From Bradyrhizobium nitroreducens (lineage in GTDB: Bacteria > Pseudomonadota > Alphaproteobacteria > Rhizobiales > Xanthobacteraceae), in NCBI RefSeq assembly GCF_002776695.1, contig NZ_LFJC01000003.1, forward strand, positions 3,610,076-3,674,075: DNA of 64,000 bases. The letters are read 5' to 3'. Made by a program: the position numbers and the translations under genes. Positions within the stretch are counted from its first letter, which is position 1, and every line of letters begins with the position of its first letter. Of this stretch, positions 53,469 to 63,040 are shown piece after piece. The notes beneath the pieces were generated by a model. It did no database searches and was not told the DNA's origin. It saw only the letters and a list, made by a program, of their open reading frames with translations.

Positions 53469-55694
53469 TCACGAGGCCGTGCTGCAGTAATCGCGCCAGA
53501 ACTGGCGATACCCCGCTTCGAGCTCGCGCGTGTAGATCTCGACATTGCCGGCGGGCGAGGCTGCGATCTGGGCCGGCAAGCCCGCGCGCAATTTCGCCAG
53601 ATACTCGGGCTGCGACGCAAATTTGCGGGCGATCTCGACATAGCCGTCGTCATCCTCTGCGACCCAGTCGCCAAGACCGACGGCGCCCACGATGGAGGCG
53701 CCGGCACGCGAAGAGGCTCCAATGCCGAGCTTGGCGACGACGGGAACGCCCTTGTAGAGCGACTCCCAGGTGCTGATGCCCCCGTTTTGCGGGAACGTGT
53801 CGAGGGAAATGTCGATCTGATCAAAGGCCTTCAGATGATCCTCGCGCGAGGTGGTGCCGAGGCACGTGATGCGCTCCTCCGCAATGCCCTGCGCGATGAG
53901 GCGTGCGACCAGGCTGTCGCGCAGCAAGGGATCATCGAGCAAACCATGCTTGAGGACGATCTTCGATCCCGGCACCTCCCGCATGATGCGCGACCACACG
54001 CGGATCGCGTCGTCCGAGATCTTGTAGATGCGGTTGAACACGCCGAAGGTGACGTAGCCGTTGCGGAGCATCGGCAGCTCGGAAGGCTGCAGATTGGTCA
54101 CCGGCTCCATCGTGATCAGGCACGGCAGATCGTGGATCTTTTCCGGAAACAAATGCCGCGCCGATGGCGGAATGAAGATGGGATCGGCGAGCACGTAATC
54201 CATGGTCGGCATGCCCGTGCCCGTCGCGTGTCCGAAGCCGGTGGCCTGGATCGGAGCCGGCTTCCGAGCGAAGCATTGCAGCCGGTTGCCGGTCGTATGG
54301 CCGGAAACGTCGATCAGGATGTCGACATTGTCGGCCTGAATACGATCGGCGAGTTCGTCGTCCGACATCTGCCAAGCGTCGACCCAGACGTCCGCCATCT
54401 GCTTGAACATGGCGGTGTACTCGTCCGCCCCCGGCCAAGAGTAATAGCAGATGATCTTGAACTTGGCGTGATCATGATGGCGCAACACGGGCAGCAAGGT
54501 GAGTCCCGCCGAGTGCTGCCGGAATTCCGCGGCGACATATCCGACCACGATGCGCTTGTCCGGATCCAGCGGCCGCTTCGGCAGCGTCCTTTGCGGAATC
54601 CTAGAGCCGATCGCATCCCACCAGGACTTTCGTACAGCCTGCTGGACCGCGAAATCCGCCTCCGCAAGGTAGTCCAGCAGGAAGATCTTGCCTCTGATCG
54701 CGTCGCCATAGTCCGGTCGGAGCGCCAGCGCACGATCGAGATATTCGATCGCAGATTCCATCTCTCCCTGGTTCGAATAAGCGAAGCCCAGCAGCGCCAA
54801 CCCGATCTCGGAGCGCGGGTTGCGCTCGATCAAGGTCGTCGCGGCCGCCATCGCCTGCGCGGTCTTTCCCATGACGAGGCAGACTTGCGCCTTGCCCCGC
54901 AGCGCCAGTTCGAGCTTGGGCGAAATCGCAAGCGCCGCATCGAAATCCGCAAGGGCCTCGTGCAGGCGCTGCAGCTCGTAGCTGAGCCGCCCGCGCTGCG
55001 CCAGGATGCGCGGCGCGCCCGGCTTGATCGCGAGCGCCTGGGCGAACTTGGCTGCGGCCTCCTCGTGGTGCCGCAGCTCCATGCTGACCATGCCGCTGCC
55101 GACGATGGCCTCGGCGTGACGCGGCTGAAACAGCAAGGCGCGATCGAAACTCTCCTTGGCGCGCGTGATCTGCCCGAGCACGATCTCGACCATGCCCCGA
55201 TTGCAGAGCGCGTCGGCATAATCCGGTTTGATCTTGATGGCACGCTCGTGCATCTCGAGCGCCTGCTCGTACAGCCCCATATGCATCAGCGTGTTGCCGA
55301 GATTGGTCAGCGCAACGGCGAAATTCGGCTTCAGCGCGATCGCCCTCTCCTGGCAGCGCCGTGCCTCTTCGTAGTTGCCGAGGTCGAAGTACACGGTCGC
55401 GAGGTTGTTATGGGCATCGTGCAGGCGCGGATCGAGCGCAATCACGCGCTCGATCAGCTCTTTCGCCTCCTCAAGGCGCCGGCCATCATGGGCGCACATG
55501 CCAAGCAGGTGCAGGGCGTCGACATGATCCGGAAGGGCTTTCAGGATCTCCCGGCACAGCGCCTCGGTCTCGGTGTATCGGCCCTGGCCATAGGCGTTCG
55601 CCGCAGCGGCCATCACGGCGTCGGCCTGCTTCATCAATTTCTTCTGCAATCGCGCGTTCTGGAATGCACGCGCGCCGCCGCCGCTCTTCTGCAA
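53469..55694 (-). CDS. TPR protein with O-GlcNAc-transferase-like domain, copy 2
   Basis: 741 residues, the same layout as its neighbours: start segment ARAFQNARLQKKLMKQADAV, TPR units such as DHVDALHLLGMCAHDGRRLE, and catalytic parts DILIDVSGHTTGNRLQCFAR, MLRNGYVTFGVFNRIYKISD and DISLDTFPQNGGISTWESLY. Start is TTG at 55694 with GGAGAGA 6 nt upstream. The 157-bp gap after its stop repeats the leader of copy 1. The copies agree closely in the catalytic half and diverge in the TPR half, which would let them recognise different acceptors. Confidence 0.9.
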   Translation of the reverse strand: MQKSGGGARAFQNARLQKKLMKQADAVMAAAANAYGQGRYTETEALCREILKALPDHVDALHLLGMCAHDGRRLEEAKELIERVIALDPRLHDAHNNLATVYFDLGNYEEARRCQERAIALKPNFAVALTNLGNTLMHMGLYEQALEMHERAIKIKPDYADALCNRGMVEIVLGQITRAKESFDRALLFQPRHAEAIVGSGMVSMELRHHEEAAAKFAQALAIKPGAPRILAQRGRLSYELQRLHEALADFDAALAISPKLELALRGKAQVCLVMGKTAQAMAAATTLIERNPRSEIGLALLGFAYSNQGEMESAIEYLDRALALRPDYGDAIRGKIFLLDYLAEADFAVQQAVRKSWWDAIGSRIPQRTLPKRPLDPDKRIVVGYVAAEFRQHSAGLTLLPVLRHHDHAKFKIICYYSWPGADEYTAMFKQMADVWVDAWQMSDDELADRIQADNVDILIDVSGHTTGNRLQCFARKPAPIQATGFGHATGTGMPTMDYVLADPIFIPPSARHLFPEKIHDLPCLITMEPVTNLQPSELPMLRNGYVTFGVFNRIYKISDDAIRVWSRIMREVPGSKIVLKHGLLDDPLLRDSLVARLIAQGIAEERITCLGTTSREDHLKAFDQIDISLDTFPQNGGISTWESLYKGVPVVAKLGIGASSRAGASIVGAVGLGDWVAEDDDGYVEIARKFASQPEYLAKLRAGLPAQIAASPAGNVEIYTRELEAGYRQFWRDYCSTAS

Positions 55695-55797
55695 GGTGAT
55701 CTCTCCGGAGGATGCCCTCGCAAGAGTCTAACTGATTCGCGAGCCTCGCCGACCGCCACCGGCCCCGGGGTTTTCCGGGGCTCGGCGCAACATCCGG

Positions 55798-58032
55798 CTA
55801 CGGCTCCATGCCCGAAGCGTCGGCACAATGGTCGTGCCAGAACCGGCGATAGGCCGCCTCGACCTCTCGGGTGTACCGTTCGACATTGCCGGCGGGCGAG
55901 GCCGCGATCCGGGCCGGCAGCTCCGCGCGCAACCTCGCCAGATGCGCGGGCTGCGCCGCGTATCTGCTCGCGATCGCGGCATAGCCGTCGTCATCCTCGG
56001 CGACCCAGTCGTCCAGGCCCACCGCCGCCACGATCGAGCCGCCGGCGCGCGAGGAGGCGCCGAGGCCGAGCTTGGCGACGACCGGAACGCCCGCATAGAG
56101 GGATTCCCAGGTGCTGATGCCGCCATTCTGCGGGAACGGGTCGAGGGAAATATCGACCTTGGCAAACGCCAACAGATGGTCATGGCGCGAGGTCGAGCCC
56201 AGGCAGGTGATATTATCTTCGGCGACGCCATGGGCCACAAACCGCGCGATCAGGCCATCACGCAGAAGGGGATCGTCGAGCAGCCCGTGCTTGATGATGA
56301 TCTTCGAGCCAGCCACCTCGCACATCACCTTCGACCACACCCGGATCGCCTCATCGGAGATCTTGTAGATGCGGTTGAAGACGCCGAAGGTCACGTGACC
56401 GTTGCGGAGCATGGGGAGCTCCGAGGGCGGAACATCCCGGATGGGATCGATCGTGATCAGGCACGGCAGATCATGGACCTTCTCGGCCAGCAAGGGACGC
56501 GCCGAAGGCGGAATGAAGATGGGATCTGCGAGCACGTAGTCCATGGTCTGAAGGCCCGTGCCCGTGGCATGTCCGAAGCCCGTGACCTGGATCGGGGCCG
56601 GCTTGCGGGCGAATACGCCAAGCCTGTTGCCGGCTGTATGCCCGGATACGTCGATCAGAATATCGATCCTGTCGGCCTGGATGCGATCGGCCAGCTCGTC
56701 GTCCGAAAGCTGTGCGGCCTCCACCCAGACGTCCGCCAGAGGCTTGAACCGCTCCGTGACCTCGTCCTGCAACGGCCAACAGGAATAACAGACGATCTCG
56801 AACCTCGAATGATCGTGGTGACGCAGCACCGGCAACAGCGCGAACGCTGCCGAATGGTTCCTGAATTCCGACGCGACATAGCCGACGACGATCCGCCGGT
56901 CCGGGTCGAGCTGCCGGGGCGGCAATGTCCGTTGCGGCAGTCTGGCGCCGATCGCCTCCCACCAGGATTTTCGCGCCGCCTGCTGGACCGCGAAATCAGC
57001 CTCCGGCCAATAATCCAGGATGAAGATCTTGCGTGCGATGGCATCCGCATAATCCGGCGAGATCTCGAGCGCCGCGTCGAGATGCTCGAGCGCCGTCGCG
57101 ACATCTCCCTGGTTGGCATAGCAGGCGCCGAGAAGCACGATGGCGTAGTCGGATCGCGGATGGTCCTCGAGCAGGGTCTTGACGGCCGCGATCGCCTGCG
57201 TCGTGTTGCCCAACAGAAGGTTGACTTGCGCTTTCCCGCGGAGCGCGAGCTCGAGCCGCGGCGATTGCGCCAGCGCCGCGTCGAAGTCCGCCGCCGCCTG
57301 CTCCAGCCGGTAGAGATCGAAGTTGAGCCGTCCGCGCTGCGCCAGAATCCGCGGAGAGCCCGGCTTGATCGCGAGCCCTGCTGCGAGGGCAGCTTCCGCC
57401 TCCTCGTAGTGCCGGAGCTCGATGCATACCATGCCCTTGCCGGCGAGCGCCTCGGCGTGCCGCGGCTGGAATGCGAGGGCGCGGTCGAAACTCTCCTTGG
57501 CTGGCTCGGGCCGGCCGATCATCAGCTCCGCCATGCCGCGGTTGCAGAATGCATCGGCATAGTCCGGCCGCAGCCGGATGGCGCGTTCGTGAACTCCGAT
57601 CGCCTGCTCGCCGAGGCCGATGTTGAGCAGCGTATTGCCGAGATTGGTCAGGGTGATCGGACAATTCGGCTTCAGCGCAATGGCCTTCTCCTGGCTTGCG
57701 CGGGCGTCCTGGAATTTCTGGAGATCGAAATACACGGCGCCGAGATTGCCATGAGCATCGGGCGAACGCGGATCGAGCGCGATCGCGCGTTCGAACAGCT
57801 GCTGCGCCTCCTCCAGCCGCCCGCACTCATAGGCGCGCAGGCCGAGCAGGTGCGTGGCGTGGAAATGATCCGGAACCTCCTTCAGGATCTCGCGGCAGAG
57901 TGTCTCGGCCTCGGCGACTCTGCCCTGCCCGAGCGCCTCGATCGCGAAGGACATGACGGCGTCCGCCTGCTTCCTCAACTTCTTCTGCAATCGCGCATTC
58001 TGGTACGCGCGCGCGCCGACACTGCTCTGCAA
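55798..58032 (-). CDS. TPR protein with O-GlcNAc-transferase-like domain, copy 3
   Basis: 744 residues: start ARAYQNARLQKKLRKQADAV, TPR units such as DHFHATHLLGLRAYECGRLE, and catalytic DILIDVSGHTAGNRLGVFAR, GHVTFGVFNRIYKISDEAIR and DISLDPFPQNGGISTWESLY (Pro replaces the Thr found in the other copies). TTG start at 58032 with GGAGAGA 5 nt upstream. It is the upstream-most of the three in transcription order. Gaps of about 100-160 bp between copies suggest either one operon or repeated promoters. Confidence 0.9.
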   Translation of the reverse strand: MQSSVGARAYQNARLQKKLRKQADAVMSFAIEALGQGRVAEAETLCREILKEVPDHFHATHLLGLRAYECGRLEEAQQLFERAIALDPRSPDAHGNLGAVYFDLQKFQDARASQEKAIALKPNCPITLTNLGNTLLNIGLGEQAIGVHERAIRLRPDYADAFCNRGMAELMIGRPEPAKESFDRALAFQPRHAEALAGKGMVCIELRHYEEAEAALAAGLAIKPGSPRILAQRGRLNFDLYRLEQAAADFDAALAQSPRLELALRGKAQVNLLLGNTTQAIAAVKTLLEDHPRSDYAIVLLGACYANQGDVATALEHLDAALEISPDYADAIARKIFILDYWPEADFAVQQAARKSWWEAIGARLPQRTLPPRQLDPDRRIVVGYVASEFRNHSAAFALLPVLRHHDHSRFEIVCYSCWPLQDEVTERFKPLADVWVEAAQLSDDELADRIQADRIDILIDVSGHTAGNRLGVFARKPAPIQVTGFGHATGTGLQTMDYVLADPIFIPPSARPLLAEKVHDLPCLITIDPIRDVPPSELPMLRNGHVTFGVFNRIYKISDEAIRVWSKVMCEVAGSKIIIKHGLLDDPLLRDGLIARFVAHGVAEDNITCLGSTSRHDHLLAFAKVDISLDPFPQNGGISTWESLYAGVPVVAKLGLGASSRAGGSIVAAVGLDDWVAEDDDGYAAIASRYAAQPAHLARLRAELPARIAASPAGNVERYTREVEAAYRRFWHDHCADASGMEP

Positions 58033-58132
58033 GGTCTCTCTCCGGGGAATCGCCCGAAAAGAGGCAAAGCTGATTCGCTGGTGCCAGGCTGGCGGCTCGG
58101 TCAGGCCGGCGTAGCCCCCGGATTGCAGCTGC

Positions 58133-58870
58133 TCAGCGCAGGATCTGGCTCAGGAACAGTTTCGTGCGGGCATGCTGGGGTGCCGCAAAGAATTCGTTCG
58201 GGGTGTTGGCCTCGATGATCTGGCCGGCGTCCATGAACACGACGCGGTTGGCGACCTCGCGGGCAAAGCCCATCTCGTGGGTGACGACCAGCATGGTCAT
58301 GCCCTCCTCGGCGAGGTCCACCATGGTGTCCAGCACCTCCTTGACCATCTCGGGATCGAGCGCCGAGGTCGGCTCGTCGAACAGCATGACCTTCGGGTTC
58401 ATGGTCAGGGCCCGCGCGATCGCGACGCGCTGCTGCTGGCCGCCGGACATCTGCCCCGGAAACTTGTTGGCCTGGTGCGGGATCTTGACCCGCTCCAGGA
58501 ATTTCATCGCCGCCGCCTCGGCATCCTTCTTCGGGATGTTGCGCACCCAGATCGGCGCCAGCGTGCAATTGTCGAGCACGGTGAGATGCGGAAACAGGTT
58601 GAAGCTCTGGAACACCATGCCGACCTCGCGGCGGACCGCGTCGACATGCTTGAGGTTGGGCCCTAGCTCGATGCCGTCGACGACGATCTCGCCCTCCTGG
58701 AATTCCTCGAGTGCGTTGATGCAGCGGATCAGCGTCGATTTGCCGGAGCCGGAGGGCCCGCAGATGACGATGCGCTCGCCCTTGCGGACATCGAGGTCGA
58801 TGTCGCGCAACACGTGAAAGTCGCCGTACCATTTGTTGAGTCCGGAAATCTTGACGATGGGGTCGGACAT
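58133..58870 (-). CDS. aapP: General L-amino-acid ABC transporter ATPase AapP
   Basis: 245 residues. Walker A GPSGSGKST, Q-loop GMVFQSFNLFPHL, signature MSGGQQQRVAIARAL, Walker B MLFDEPTSALDPE, switch His in VVTHEMGFA. It powers uptake of a broad range of L-amino acids in rhizobia. It follows the aapM stop by 11 bp and ends the aapJQMP operon. Length and sequence are standard for the polar amino-acid class. Confidence 0.96.
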   Translation of the reverse strand: MSDPIVKISGLNKWYGDFHVLRDIDLDVRKGERIVICGPSGSGKSTLIRCINALEEFQEGEIVVDGIELGPNLKHVDAVRREVGMVFQSFNLFPHLTVLDNCTLAPIWVRNIPKKDAEAAAMKFLERVKIPHQANKFPGQMSGGQQQRVAIARALTMNPKVMLFDEPTSALDPEMVKEVLDTMVDLAEEGMTMLVVTHEMGFAREVANRVVFMDAGQIIEANTPNEFFAAPQHARTKLFLSQILR

Positions 58871-58881
58871 GGGGACCTCGA

Positions 58882-60402
58882 TCAGTTGCGACGATGGGCG
58901 TTGAGGCGGTGCTCGACGAACAGCGAGTAGCGCGACATTCCGAAGCAGAAGATGAAGTAGATGATCCCGGCAAAGGCGAAGCCGGTGAACGCGGTCGAGG
59001 GCGTCGACCATTTCGGGTCCGAGAACGATGCCCTGAGCGAGCCCAGCAGATCGAACAGCGCCACGATCGAGACCAGCGACGTGTCCTTGAACAGCGAGAT
59101 GAAGCTGTTGACGAGATTCGGAATGACGTGGCGCAGGGCCTGCGGCAGCACGATCAGCGAGGTCGTCTTCCACCAGGACAGCCCCAGGGCCGCCGCCGCC
59201 TCGCCCTGCCCGCGCTGGATCGCAGCAAGCCCGCCGCGGACGTTCTCGGCCTGGTAGGCGCCCGTGAACAGCGCGATGCCGATCAGCGCGCGGACGAGGC
59301 CGTCGACGGTGAAATTGCCCGGCAGGAACAGCGGCAGCATGTAGGTGGCGAAGAACAGCACGGTGATCAGCGGCACGCCGCGCCAGAACTCGATGAAGGC
59401 GATCGAGAAGATCCGGATCAGGGGAATGGTGGAGCGGCGGCCGAGCGCCAGCGCAATGCCGATCGGCAGCGAGGTGACGATGCCGGTGACGGAGACCACC
59501 AGCGTCACCAGCAGGCCGCCCCACAAATTCGTCGCCACGACCGGCAGGCCGCCGCTATCGAGCCCCATCAGCTTGATCACGGCGGCGATGGCGACGAAGG
59601 CAACGATGCTGGAGGCAAGAGCGCGCCAACCTGTGCGCAAGCCGCCGCCGAGGCCGAAGGCGATCAGGGAGACGATCACGGCCGTGACGGCGAAATCGGC
59701 CCAGACCGATTGACCCGCTGCCTGGATCTGATCGCGCAGCCAGGTCAGCGGCAGGATCAGCCAATGGATTGCCGTGCCGATCAGCACGACGAAATTCCCG
59801 ACCACCCACAACAGCGGTCCGACGGCCGACGTCTTGCTGAGATCGAGCAGGGCCTGCCCGGCACCGATGATGCTGTCGTCGAACAATTCCAGCAGACCGG
59901 CCGTCCAGCTGAGGCCAAAGCCCTTGATGCCGCCGCCGTGCAGCAGGAAGAACGCGACCACAGGAAAGGCGACGAAGAACAGGCTGGCGTTCAGTCCCTT
60001 CGCCGGCAGACGCGGCACGAGCAGCGGCACCAGCAGGACCACCGCGAGGACGAATGTGAGGTTGACCCGCCAGCGCTCGGCCTCGGGATAGAAGCCGTAG
60101 ATCAATTGCGGCAGCTTGGCCTGGATGTAGGGCCAGCAGGCGCCGACCGCAAAGCCGACGTTCTCCGTGAGGCATGCTGCGCGGTCCTTGCCGCTCCAGA
60201 CCGCATCGACCATCAGGAACCTGACCGAGGGAACGATGGTGAACCACAGCAGCAAGGCGCCCAGGACGGTGAGCAGGATGTTGGTCGGCGAGTTGAACAG
60301 GCGCGTGCGCATCAGCCCGACGAAGCCCGTGGTCTTCACCGGCGCGGGACGCTCGGCGAGAAGGTCCCGGCGGACGAAGCTGCTCGAGGCGATATCGTTC
60401 AT
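58882..60402 (-). CDS. aapM: General L-amino-acid ABC transporter permease AapM, with extra segment
   Basis: 506 residues. The N-terminal part (FNSPTNILLTVLGALLLWFT) and the C-terminal permease domain (NLWGGLLVTLVVSVTGIVTS, the EAA loop IQRGQGEAAAALGLSWWKTT) match AapM. Between them, about residues 170-285, is an insertion with about three extra hydrophobic segments (LLWVVGNFVVLIGTAIHWLI, FAVTAVIVSLIAFGLGGGLR, ALASSIVAFVAIAAVIKLMG), making it some 100-120 residues longer than the AapM proteins I recall. ATG at 60402 overlaps the aapQ stop (ATGA). Confidence 0.92.
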   Translation of the reverse strand: MNDIASSSFVRRDLLAERPAPVKTTGFVGLMRTRLFNSPTNILLTVLGALLLWFTIVPSVRFLMVDAVWSGKDRAACLTENVGFAVGACWPYIQAKLPQLIYGFYPEAERWRVNLTFVLAVVLLVPLLVPRLPAKGLNASLFFVAFPVVAFFLLHGGGIKGFGLSWTAGLLELFDDSIIGAGQALLDLSKTSAVGPLLWVVGNFVVLIGTAIHWLILPLTWLRDQIQAAGQSVWADFAVTAVIVSLIAFGLGGGLRTGWRALASSIVAFVAIAAVIKLMGLDSGGLPVVATNLWGGLLVTLVVSVTGIVTSLPIGIALALGRRSTIPLIRIFSIAFIEFWRGVPLITVLFFATYMLPLFLPGNFTVDGLVRALIGIALFTGAYQAENVRGGLAAIQRGQGEAAAALGLSWWKTTSLIVLPQALRHVIPNLVNSFISLFKDTSLVSIVALFDLLGSLRASFSDPKWSTPSTAFTGFAFAGIIYFIFCFGMSRYSLFVEHRLNAHRRN

Positions 60403-61604
60403 GCGCCCAGACTCCGGCTGACGCGCCAACCGTAGACGCTCATGATCGCGCTGGTGAGCAGCGAGATCAGGAGATAGATGCCCATCGTCATGGCGATGAT
60501 CTCGATCGCCTGCCCGGTCTGGCTCAGCGACGTGCCGGCGAACACCGAGACGAGGTCGGGATAGCCGATCGCGACCGCCAGCGACGAGTTCTTGGTGAGA
60601 TTGAGGTACTGGTTGGTCAACGGCGGCACGATGACGCGCATGGCCTGCGGCACGACGACCAGCCGGAGCGTGGCGCCGCGGCTGAGACCGAGCGAGGCCC
60701 CTGCCTCCATCTGCCCCTTGTGGACCGACAGGATTCCGGCGCGCACGATCTCGGCGATGAAGGCAGCGGTATAGGTCGACAGCGCCAGCGTCAGCGCCAC
60801 GAATTCCGGGATGATCCGGGAGCCGCCGGCGAAGTTGAAACCCTTGAGCTGGGGAAGCTCGAAGGTGAACGGCAAGCCGAACACCAGCATGGTGGCGAGC
60901 GGCAGGCCAACGAGCAGACCCAGCACATAGGGCCAGATCCGGATCACCTGCCCCCGCTGAAACAACGCGCGCCGGGCATGAAAACGCAGGGCCAGCGCCG
61001 CGACGATGCCGAACGCCAGCACCACCAGGAATGGCGCCAGGCCGCTGCCGCCGATCGGGCTTGGAATGACGAGGCCGCGATTGCTGATGAAGGCGATCCC
61101 GAGCAGGGAGATGCTCTGGCGCGGATTGGGCAAGGCCGCGAGAACCGCGAGGTACCAGAACAGGATCTGGAACAGCACCGGCAGGTTACGGATGATCTCG
61201 ACATAGATCTCGCCGACACGCGACAACAGCCAGTTTGGCGACAGCCGGCACAGCGCGACGATGAAGCCGATCAGCGTGGCGAAGACGATGCCCACCACCG
61301 AGACCACGAGCGTGTTCAGCAGCCCCACCACGAACACGCGCAGGAACGTGTCCGACCCGGTATAGGAGATCAGGGTCTGGTTGACGTCGAAGCCGGCATT
61401 GTTCCTGAGGAAGCCGAAGCCGGCCGCGATATGCTGGTTTTCAAGGTTGGCGCGGGCATTGGAGACGATCTCATAGCCGATCCAGCCCAGGATCGCCGCA
61501 AAGGCAAGCTGGACGGCGACGCCGTTCCAGCCTGCCTTGCCGCCCAGAATGCGCCTGATCTTCAGCGCGATCTGGGGCGGCGGTTTTCGGGCCTCGGTGC
61601 TCAT
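60399..61604 (-). CDS. aapQ: General L-amino-acid ABC transporter permease AapQ
   Basis: 401 residues, with an N-terminal helix (AVQLAFAAILGWIGYEIVSN), a periplasmic loop, and a C-terminal permease domain with YVEIIRNLPVLFQILFWYLA and the EAA loop SVHKGQMEAGASLGLSRGAT. It pairs with AapM to form the channel. Its stop overlaps the aapM start in an ATGA junction; it starts 24 bp after the aapJ stop. Length is near the usual for AapQ. Confidence 0.95.
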   Translation of the reverse strand: MSTEARKPPPQIALKIRRILGGKAGWNGVAVQLAFAAILGWIGYEIVSNARANLENQHIAAGFGFLRNNAGFDVNQTLISYTGSDTFLRVFVVGLLNTLVVSVVGIVFATLIGFIVALCRLSPNWLLSRVGEIYVEIIRNLPVLFQILFWYLAVLAALPNPRQSISLLGIAFISNRGLVIPSPIGGSGLAPFLVVLAFGIVAALALRFHARRALFQRGQVIRIWPYVLGLLVGLPLATMLVFGLPFTFELPQLKGFNFAGGSRIIPEFVALTLALSTYTAAFIAEIVRAGILSVHKGQMEAGASLGLSRGATLRLVVVPQAMRVIVPPLTNQYLNLTKNSSLAVAIGYPDLVSVFAGTSLSQTGQAIEIIAMTMGIYLLISLLTSAIMSVYGWRVSRSLGA

Positions 61605-61628
61605 GCCGCCGCCAGCGGATCAGGGCGA

Positions 61629-62645
61629 TCAGCGGATCGGCGGCGCGTACTGGAGACCGCCCTTGTTCCAGAGATTGTTGAGACCGCGGTTGATGCCGAG
61701 CGGCGAGCCCGCGCCGACATTGCGATCGAACACTTCGCCGTAATTGCCGACCGCCTTCACGATCCGCACCACCCAGTCCTTGGTCAGGCCGAGCTGTTCG
61801 CCGAAATTGCCGTCGGTGCCGAGAACGCGCTTCAACTCGGGATTTTCCAGCTTCGCCTTCTCGTCGACGTTCTTCGAGGTCACGCCGAGTTCTTCGGCGG
61901 TGAGCATCGCGAACAGCGTCCATTTCACGATGTCGAACCACTGGTCGTCGCCATGGCGCACCATCGGGCCAAGCGGCTCCTTCGAGATGATCTCGGGCAG
62001 CACCATGTGGTCGTTGGGATTGGCGAGCTTCAGGCGGTTGGCGTAGAGGCCGGACTGGTCGGTGGTGAAGACGTCGCAGCGCCCGGCTTCATAGGCCTTG
62101 ACGGTCTCGTCGTTGGTGCCGAACGCGATCACCTCGTACTTCATGTTGTTGGCCTTGAAGTAGTCGGCGAGATTCTGCTCGGTGGTGGTGCCGGTCTGCA
62201 CGCAGACCGAGGCGCTGTTGAGCTCGAGCGCCGAATTCACCTTGAGCGACTTCTTCACCATGAAGCCCTGCCCGTCATAATAGGTCACGCCGGTGAAGTT
62301 GGCGCCGAGCGAGGTATCGCGCGAGATGGTCCAGGTGGTGTTGCGCGAGAGCACGTCGATCTCGCCGGATTGCAGCGCGGTGAAGCGGTCCTTGGCGGAC
62401 AGCGGCACGTACTTGACCTTGCTCGGATCGTTGAAGATCGCGCCGGCGATTGCCTTGCAGACGTCGACGTCGAGGCCGGTCCAGTTGCCCTTGTCGTCGG
62501 GCGAGGAGAAGCCCGGCAGGCCCTGGCTGACGCCGCAGGACAGCATGCCCCGGTCCTTGACGGTCTTGAGCGTTTGCGCATCGGCGGCTTGGGCGGAGAG
62601 GCCGGCGGCGATAGCAAGGGTGAGAGCCAGGGTTACGCGTTTCAT
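61629..62645 (-). CDS. aapJ: General L-amino-acid binding protein AapJ
   Basis: 338 residues with a signal peptide (MKRVTLALTLAIAAGLSAQA) and the AapJ binding fold: GMLSCGVSQGLPGFSSPDDK, GNWTGLDVDVCKAIAGAIFN, DVLSRNTTWTISRDTSLGAN and LGPMVRHGDDQWFDIVKWTL. It is the periplasmic receptor of the general amino-acid transporter and the first gene of aapJQMP. The ATG at 62645 is supported by the signal peptide. A nitrogen-responsive promoter would be expected upstream, but no clear sigma-54 site was found. Confidence 0.96.
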   Translation of the reverse strand: MKRVTLALTLAIAAGLSAQAADAQTLKTVKDRGMLSCGVSQGLPGFSSPDDKGNWTGLDVDVCKAIAGAIFNDPSKVKYVPLSAKDRFTALQSGEIDVLSRNTTWTISRDTSLGANFTGVTYYDGQGFMVKKSLKVNSALELNSASVCVQTGTTTEQNLADYFKANNMKYEVIAFGTNDETVKAYEAGRCDVFTTDQSGLYANRLKLANPNDHMVLPEIISKEPLGPMVRHGDDQWFDIVKWTLFAMLTAEELGVTSKNVDEKAKLENPELKRVLGTDGNFGEQLGLTKDWVVRIVKAVGNYGEVFDRNVGAGSPLGINRGLNNLWNKGGLQYAPPIR

Positions 62646-63040
62646 GGGCTTTGGGCCTTTCAAAGTCATCTCAAGGAACGTTGTCTCAGGATCATCCCTG
62701 CCGGGCCAGGCGTATGGGCGCCAGCCCTGCAAGAGTCATGCTGAAAAACCTTGCCGAACACTCGCCGATCCCGAGAGGCCATACCTTAATCCCCGCCGCT
62801 GGCGCCCGCCCTCTTGTTTTGGCTGTGGCGCAAGGTTCGGTCAGACGATGGATCGAAGGTCGCGGCAGGCCCCTCAACATGCGGCGACTGAATAGCACCT
62901 GCGCATCACAGAACGACTGGCGTGCCGGGTCAAGGGGTTGACGGGACTCTTCTGTGTTCTGTTATTAACGACAACGGCCATCGGCCGGCCTGCAGGGCGC
63001 CTTCCGCGTCAGGCGGAAACGCGGTTTTGAAAGCAGACGC
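62646..63040. other. 395-bp divergent promoter region between aapJ and metC
   Basis: No gene is supported. The aapJ side should hold its promoter. On the metC side a candidate promoter lies at 62938-62968. The sequence between is ordinary GC-rich DNA with no riboswitch-like fold that I could recognise. Confidence 0.5.
62938..62968 (+). promoter_or_regulatory. Candidate metC promoter
   Basis: TTGACG at 62938-62943, 18-nt spacer, TTATTA at 62962-62967 (or TATTAA one base later), about 75 bp before the metC ATG. The -35 is near consensus; the -10 is weak. Confidence 0.35.

Noticed and set aside
53312..53824. N-terminal extension of OGT-like copy 1
   Set aside because: The extra residues are an out-of-frame reading of the 3' end of copy 2. 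The TTG at 53311 matches the start of the other two copies.
62946..63040. SAM-type riboswitch upstream of metC
   Set aside because: Methionine genes in alphaproteobacteria can carry SAM-II or SahR-type control, but I could not find the conserved pseudoknot segments here.
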